From positions 8,618,001-8,682,000 of the forward strand of contig JBANAY010000004.1 of the NCBI GenBank assembly GCA_037952775.1: a stretch of DNA of 64,000 nucleotides, written 5' to 3'. The notes under the pieces were generated by a model. It searched no databases, was not told the origin of the DNA, and saw nothing but the letters and a program-made list of their open reading frames with translations. The position numbers and the translations under genes were made by a program. The DNA is from Clonostachys chloroleuca (Eukaryota > Ascomycota > Sordariomycetes > Hypocreales > Bionectriaceae). Every line of letters starts with the position of its first letter. Positions within the stretch are counted from its first letter, which is position 1. Shown piece after piece: positions 59,818 to 64,000 of this stretch.

Positions 59818-61744
59818 ATGTCCAAACCCGAAGCCTCAGAGACGGTCAGGGAGGAAGTGGCCTCAGAGCCGACCTCTTCCCCAACCGAAGATGCGACCGA
59901 AGGCACGCTCGAAGACGTCGATTGGAAAATAGGCAAGCAGGAATTGACCATTCTACTGACGATGTCCTTCCTCTGCATCGCGGTCGCCGTATGTAGCCCT
60001 AACCCACCCAATATCGTGGACACTCTATTGACCGTATTCATTGTAGCTTGATGCCTCCATTCTAGTTCCAGCCCTCCCAGTAAGCCCAAAGAAAATAAAT
60101 TGAACAAACGATCAGGAAAGCATCAGAAGCTAAGCGAAAACAGACTCTCGCGAAGGAATTAAATGGGTCCGCGATTGAAACCTTCTGGGCCGGCACATCG
60201 TATCTGCTCGCCAATGCCGTCTTCCTCCCATTCCTGGGCGCCTTGTCCGAGGTGTTCGGTCGCCGTGCGCTGCTGCTGACGTCCCTCTTCATGTTCACGG
60301 TCGGCACAATCATCTGCTGCACCGCGAATGGCTTCCCTCAGCTCCTCGCCGGCCGGACGGTCCAGGGCATTGGTGGTGGAGGTTTGATGACGATGGCTCT
60401 CGTCATAACCACTGATGTTATCCCACTACGACAGCGACCGAAGTATCAGACTATCATCTCTGCTGCGTTTGGACTTGGAGGCGTCTTTGGGCCACTGACC
60501 GGTGGATTGATTGCTGAACGCACTACATGGAGGGTAAAGTCTTATCTACCAACGAGTGTACGCCCAGTTGCTAACCGTGTCTCCAGTGGCTCTTCTATGT
60601 CAACTTCCCATTCTGCGCGGTCGGATTTCTCATCACTCCGTTCACCATAAGACTCAAGCCGGAGCGAAAGCTCACTATTCGCCAAGCACTGTGGCAGATT
60701 GATTGGCTTGGTGGAGCACTCTTCATTGCCGGCATCTCAAGCTTTCTCATCGGGCTCACCTGGGGTGGTGTCCAATATAGCTGGGGGTCTTACAAGTCCT
60801 GGCTGCCAATCCTCTTGGGGGGTCTCGTGGTAGCATTATCGCTGTTCTATGAAGCCAAAGTTCCTAAAATGCCATTCATGCGGCTCCGGGTATTCAACAG
60901 TCTATCTGCCGGCATTATCTTCTTCTCCACTGCCATCCAGGGTTTCATTGTAAGTCAAGACTGGAGGTATTCCTTCTAGAACACTCGCTAATAGATACTA
61001 CTCTAGCTTTACAGCCAGCTTTATTACTTGCCTTTTTACTTTACCTCAGTGAAGGGCGCGAGTACAACCTTAGCAGGCATCTTCATCATGGCTGTGAACA
61101 TCATCCTTTTCCCAGTCAGTATTGGGGCCGGCCTGGTCATGACCCGGACGGGAACATATCGCTGGTCCATCAACGTAGGATTTATCATCATGACACTCGG
61201 CAATGGACTACTGGTCTACCTTGACCAGCATAAAAACGTTGTTCAGCATCTGTTCATCTTCCTGCTCTCCGGCATAGGCCATGGCTTCTTACTCGGCTCG
61301 CTGAATTATGCCAATCAAGCCACCGCCAAGGCGAAAGACGTGTCCTACGCAGTGTCCATGTTTACCTTCATGCGAGCATTTGGGATCTGTATAGGAGTCG
61401 CCGTCGGCGGCACAGTGTTCTCGAATCTCCTTCTCCCTGCCTTGAGAGATGGGGGCGCCACTCCCGAGCAGGCACAGTCAATCACCGAGAACTCGGAAGC
61501 CTTCGTCCACATCTTGAACGAGATGCCCGATAATGAGACAAAGACAGCGCTAATCAACGCTTATGTGGAAGCGTTCAGAGGTATATTCTACGTACTAACT
61601 GCTCTTTCGGCCCTGTGCACTGTCTTATCGTTTATGACCAAGCAATTTGATATGAATGTCGCCATGCAGTCAGGGCATCATCTTACCAAAAAAGGACAAG
61701 AAGGATCGGAAAAAGCTATGGAACAAGGAACAGCTAAGGCTTGA
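59818..61744 (+). CDS. MFS efflux pump, 14-span DHA2 type
   Basis: Exons 59818-59988, 60047-60079, 60144-60533, 60587-60949 and 61007-61744 join in frame to 564 aa. An acidic soluble N-terminus is followed by TM1 'ELTILLTMSFLCIAVALDAS' (spanning an 11-codon exon). 'IETFWAGTSYLLANAVFLPF' and 'GALSEVFGRRALLLTSLFMF' give the D/E-x-x-GRR/K loop motif A. 'LLAGRTVQGIGGGGLMTMAL' and 'GPLTGGLIAERTTWRWLFY' give antiporter motif C and the end of the first six-span bundle. The protein fits fungal toxin/metabolite exporters of the DHA2 group (TRI12/AflT-like clade in the broad sense). Its divergent position beside the P450 and 5.5 kb from the PKS suggests export of the cluster product or self-protection. 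ATG 59818 was preferred over the in-frame ATG at 59788, whose leader is basic and unlike the family. Confidence 0.94.
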
Positions 61745-62460
61745 ATACCACTAGTCTAAAAACAAGACTGTAAGGGATAAGACCAATATAGAAATCATGA
61801 GATAATTTGCTACAACCCGATCTTCCCGTGTGCCATGGCTTGGAATCTCCGTAACTCCAATTCACCCACAACAGGGAGGTAAAGAGGGGAAGCCCAGGGT
61901 TGGCACACGTCCATTAGATCCACCGGAGATTGGCAAGGGTGTATGTATGGGCATGTACAATGTAGCATGCAACTCGCCACTGTCGCAACGGTCTTACGTG
62001 CATGTCAGCGGACCTTTGTATACCGAAGGATTGCCCGTATATGGCCATTTCCCACAACCCAAGACTTGGAAAATGATACGTCGTGATCCTTTGTACCCGT
62101 GTTAGGAAACAGATGGCCGACCTGCCGTCCAATTACCCGATGAAGATGCCACACTTGATTCACATGCCACTCCAGCTGCTCCATCGCTTCTCTGCCGGCC
62201 ACTTGCCTCCGGCCATGAAGGTGGTCACAACCCACAGTCTCGTCGGCGATTAACATTCTGAGGATCCAATTGCGGAGGACAACGGCTTGGTCTATGTAAC
62301 CACACACAAAGTCAGGAGGCTGTTTGGGGCGGAGAGATTTGGCATGCTTCGGCATTTACTTGAGCTTTCTGGCCCCCCTCCCGTTCATCCACGTTTTTGT
62401 GATTGAATCAATAGTCAATATTTCTTTTCAACAAGACTGTATTGATCGCACCAATTCAAG
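61745..62460. other. Intergenic, no gene recognised
   Basis: About 700 bp between the pump and the CFEM gene. Short frames on both strands are unconvincing. The true start of the CFEM gene may lie within its right part. Confidence 0.5.
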
Positions 62461-64000
62461 ATGCCAACCTTGACCGAGGTTCTGACATTACTGCCGAAGC
62501 CGGCTGTTGGTCTTCCCCCTCCAGCCAGCAGCACATCACTGCCGAAAACATAACCCAGCTGACAGATCCCCCTCACAGGTATCATGCCTTGTCGCGGCCA
62601 TCTCGAATTCGACATGTAAACTCGGCGACACAGCATGTACCTGCGCGAACCCAACCTTACAGGCTCAAGCAACCGCCTGCGTCGCTGCGAACTGCACAAT
62701 CCGCGAATCCCTATGTTCGTTCCATAGCCCAGCCCTGGCCGAGTTGCTTCTCGAGCGTTTAATAACCAATGTTCGTACCAGACACGAAAAATCTCACATC
62801 TTCACTATGTGGTGTTGAACCCGAAGTGAACCACTCCTTCGTGCCCATCTTCATCGCCTTCGTGGTCCTCGCAGGCATCGCGGTCATACTGCGCTTAGCT
62901 GCGAGGCTCATAAAGAGCGCAAATGTCTGGTGGGATGATATCTGCAATATTGGTGCACTGGTAGGCTATGTATTGATGATTGCCAGTGTCATGCGGCCTT
63001 GCTAACGTTGAATCGGCCTTGTGCGTTGCCTTTACCGGTGTTGCCTTCTACAGTATGAACCCTAAATACCAATCGTTTATCTCAATGTATCTAACAGTAT
63101 TGTAGTCAAGGACATAGGGTTTGGCGTGGACATTTGGGCGATTGAGCCCGACAACATCACGAAGATTTTGATCGTACGTGCTTCTGAAGCTCGCCTCCCA
63201 TCTCTATGACTCATGTGTGTGTAGGGATACTACATCGAATTCGCTCTATATGGTGTCGCTCGACTGCTTGTCCGCGTCTCAATTGTCTTGTTCTACCTGC
63301 GAATCTTCCAGATGACAAAGGCCCGGCCAATCATGATAGGAACGTTGATCGCCATGTGCTGCCTGTCCATCTCCTTCATCATGGCAACCATGTTCCAATG
63401 CACGCCTGTTAGCTACTTCTGGGACAAGTGGGACGGAGAACATCAGGGTCATTGTATCAACGTCAACGCAATGGTCTGGGCCAGCTCAATATGCGCCATC
63501 ATCTTCGACTTTTGGCTCTTCTTTGTACCTGTTCCTTTCATCTTGCAGCTTCAATTGTCGTGGAGGAAGAAGTTGCTCATTTCAGTCATGTTGGTTACCG
63601 GAATCATGTAAGTTTTCCACGGGTCATGAACATCGAAGAATTGTATGCTAACACGGACGAACAGCGTCATCGTTATTAGTATTCTAAGAGTTCCATCTAT
63701 CAATGAGTTTACAAAGACACATAACGTAACAAGTAAGTCTCAAAATCGCGGCAGACATACAGTCCCATAGCTGACACTATGTGACAGAGGACTTTGTAGG
63801 TATTGGCATCTGGTCAGCTCTGGAGATGAACGTCGGAGTATTGTGCGCGTGTATGCCGAGTATCCACGTGCTGTTCAAGGCCTTGTTCCCCAAGCAGTGG
63901 TCAACTACGAAGGGCGATTCGGGAAGGCTTGTTAGCAATTCTAGGGGAAAGGCTTCGAGTGGTAGTGGCGGCCGTGGGCCATTTTCAAGGATTACAATGA
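62461..64000 (+). CDS. CFEM-domain, Pth11-like seven-span receptor, partial
   Basis: An N-terminal Cys-rich part 'SCLVAAISNSTCKLGDTACT' followed by 'CANPTLQAQATACVAANCTI' matches the CFEM fold of secreted or membrane fungal proteins. After an intron, spans typical of the rhodopsin-like Pth11 group follow: 'NHSFVPIFIAFVVLAGIAVI', 'RLIKSANVWWDDICNIGAL', 'GYYIEFALYGVARLLVRVSI', 'VLFYLRIFQMTKARP', 'TMFQCTPVSYFWDKWDGEH', 'AMVWASSICAIIFDFWLFFV' and 'GIGIWSALEMNVGVLCACMP'. Pth11 is a plasma-membrane GPCR-like protein in Magnaporthe needed for surface sensing; many paralogues have no known role. Several short introns are present (about 62715-62776, 63165-63225, 63607-63664). The start is not resolved: ATG 62461 is not in the CFEM frame and would need a further intron. 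The C-terminus runs off the window. Confidence 0.85.

Noticed and set aside
1..64000. CRISPR arrays, rRNA operons or prokaryotic operons
   Set aside because: None present; the gene structure is eukaryotic with short introns throughout.

Overview
The window is chromosomal DNA of a filamentous ascomycete (Pezizomycotina). The evidence is the many short GT-AG introns of about 45-75 nt and the gene families present: HET domain, Zn2Cys6 regulators, RTA1, CFEM receptor-like protein, CYP505-type P450/reductase fusion, highly reducing polyketide synthase. No species can be named from the sequence. No rRNA, tRNA or intact transposon was recognised.

Layout. (a) 1-5.3 kb: two secreted glycoside hydrolases on the minus strand, a GH78 alpha-L-rhamnosidase-like gene cut by the left edge and carrying an apparent in-frame stop, and an intact GH2 beta-galactosidase-like gene. 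(b) 5.3-12.3 kb: a decayed HET gene, homopolymer G and C tracts, a duplicated promoter segment in front of an NmrA-like reductase gene, then an AT-rich gene-free stretch. (c) 12.3-14.4 kb: a Zn2Cys6 regulator. (d) 16-26.2 kb: a kelch/transmembrane protein, an unknown small membrane protein, a long gene-poor stretch (19.3-23.1 kb), an F-box protein and a four-exon polytopic membrane protein. (e) 27.0-37.9 kb: a formylglycine-type sulfatase divergent from a multidrug/vacuolar-type MFS transporter, followed on the same strand by a Zn2Cys6 regulator, a Dal5-like MFS permease and an RTA1 protein. This could be a small uptake/hydrolysis module for a sulfated compound. (f) 40.1-45 kb: a calpain-like protease with a very acidic C-terminus, and a second kelch/TM gene that appears frameshifted. 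(g) 46.0-61.7 kb: a compact secondary-metabolite locus with a KS-AT-DH-MT-ER-KR-ACP polyketide synthase (2561 aa, 12 exons), a fused P450-reductase and a 14-TM-type efflux pump. The P450 and pump genes are divergent and share a 682-bp promoter region. (h) 62.5 kb to the right edge: a CFEM/Pth11-like receptor, truncated.

Working together. In (g) the synthase would build a reduced, C-methylated chain, the P450 fusion could hydroxylate it, and the pump could export it. Two inverted CGG/CCG motifs lie in the PKS-P450 intergenic region and a CGGCCG core lies in the P450/pump promoter region, so a zinc-cluster regulator outside the core may control the locus. The P450 gene is one base short in a run of five G, which breaks its frame. 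This is either an assembly error or a real inactivation that would change the product.

Exon boundaries were derived by hand from splice consensus and frame continuity. They add up to whole codons for most genes. Exceptions are stated in the entries.
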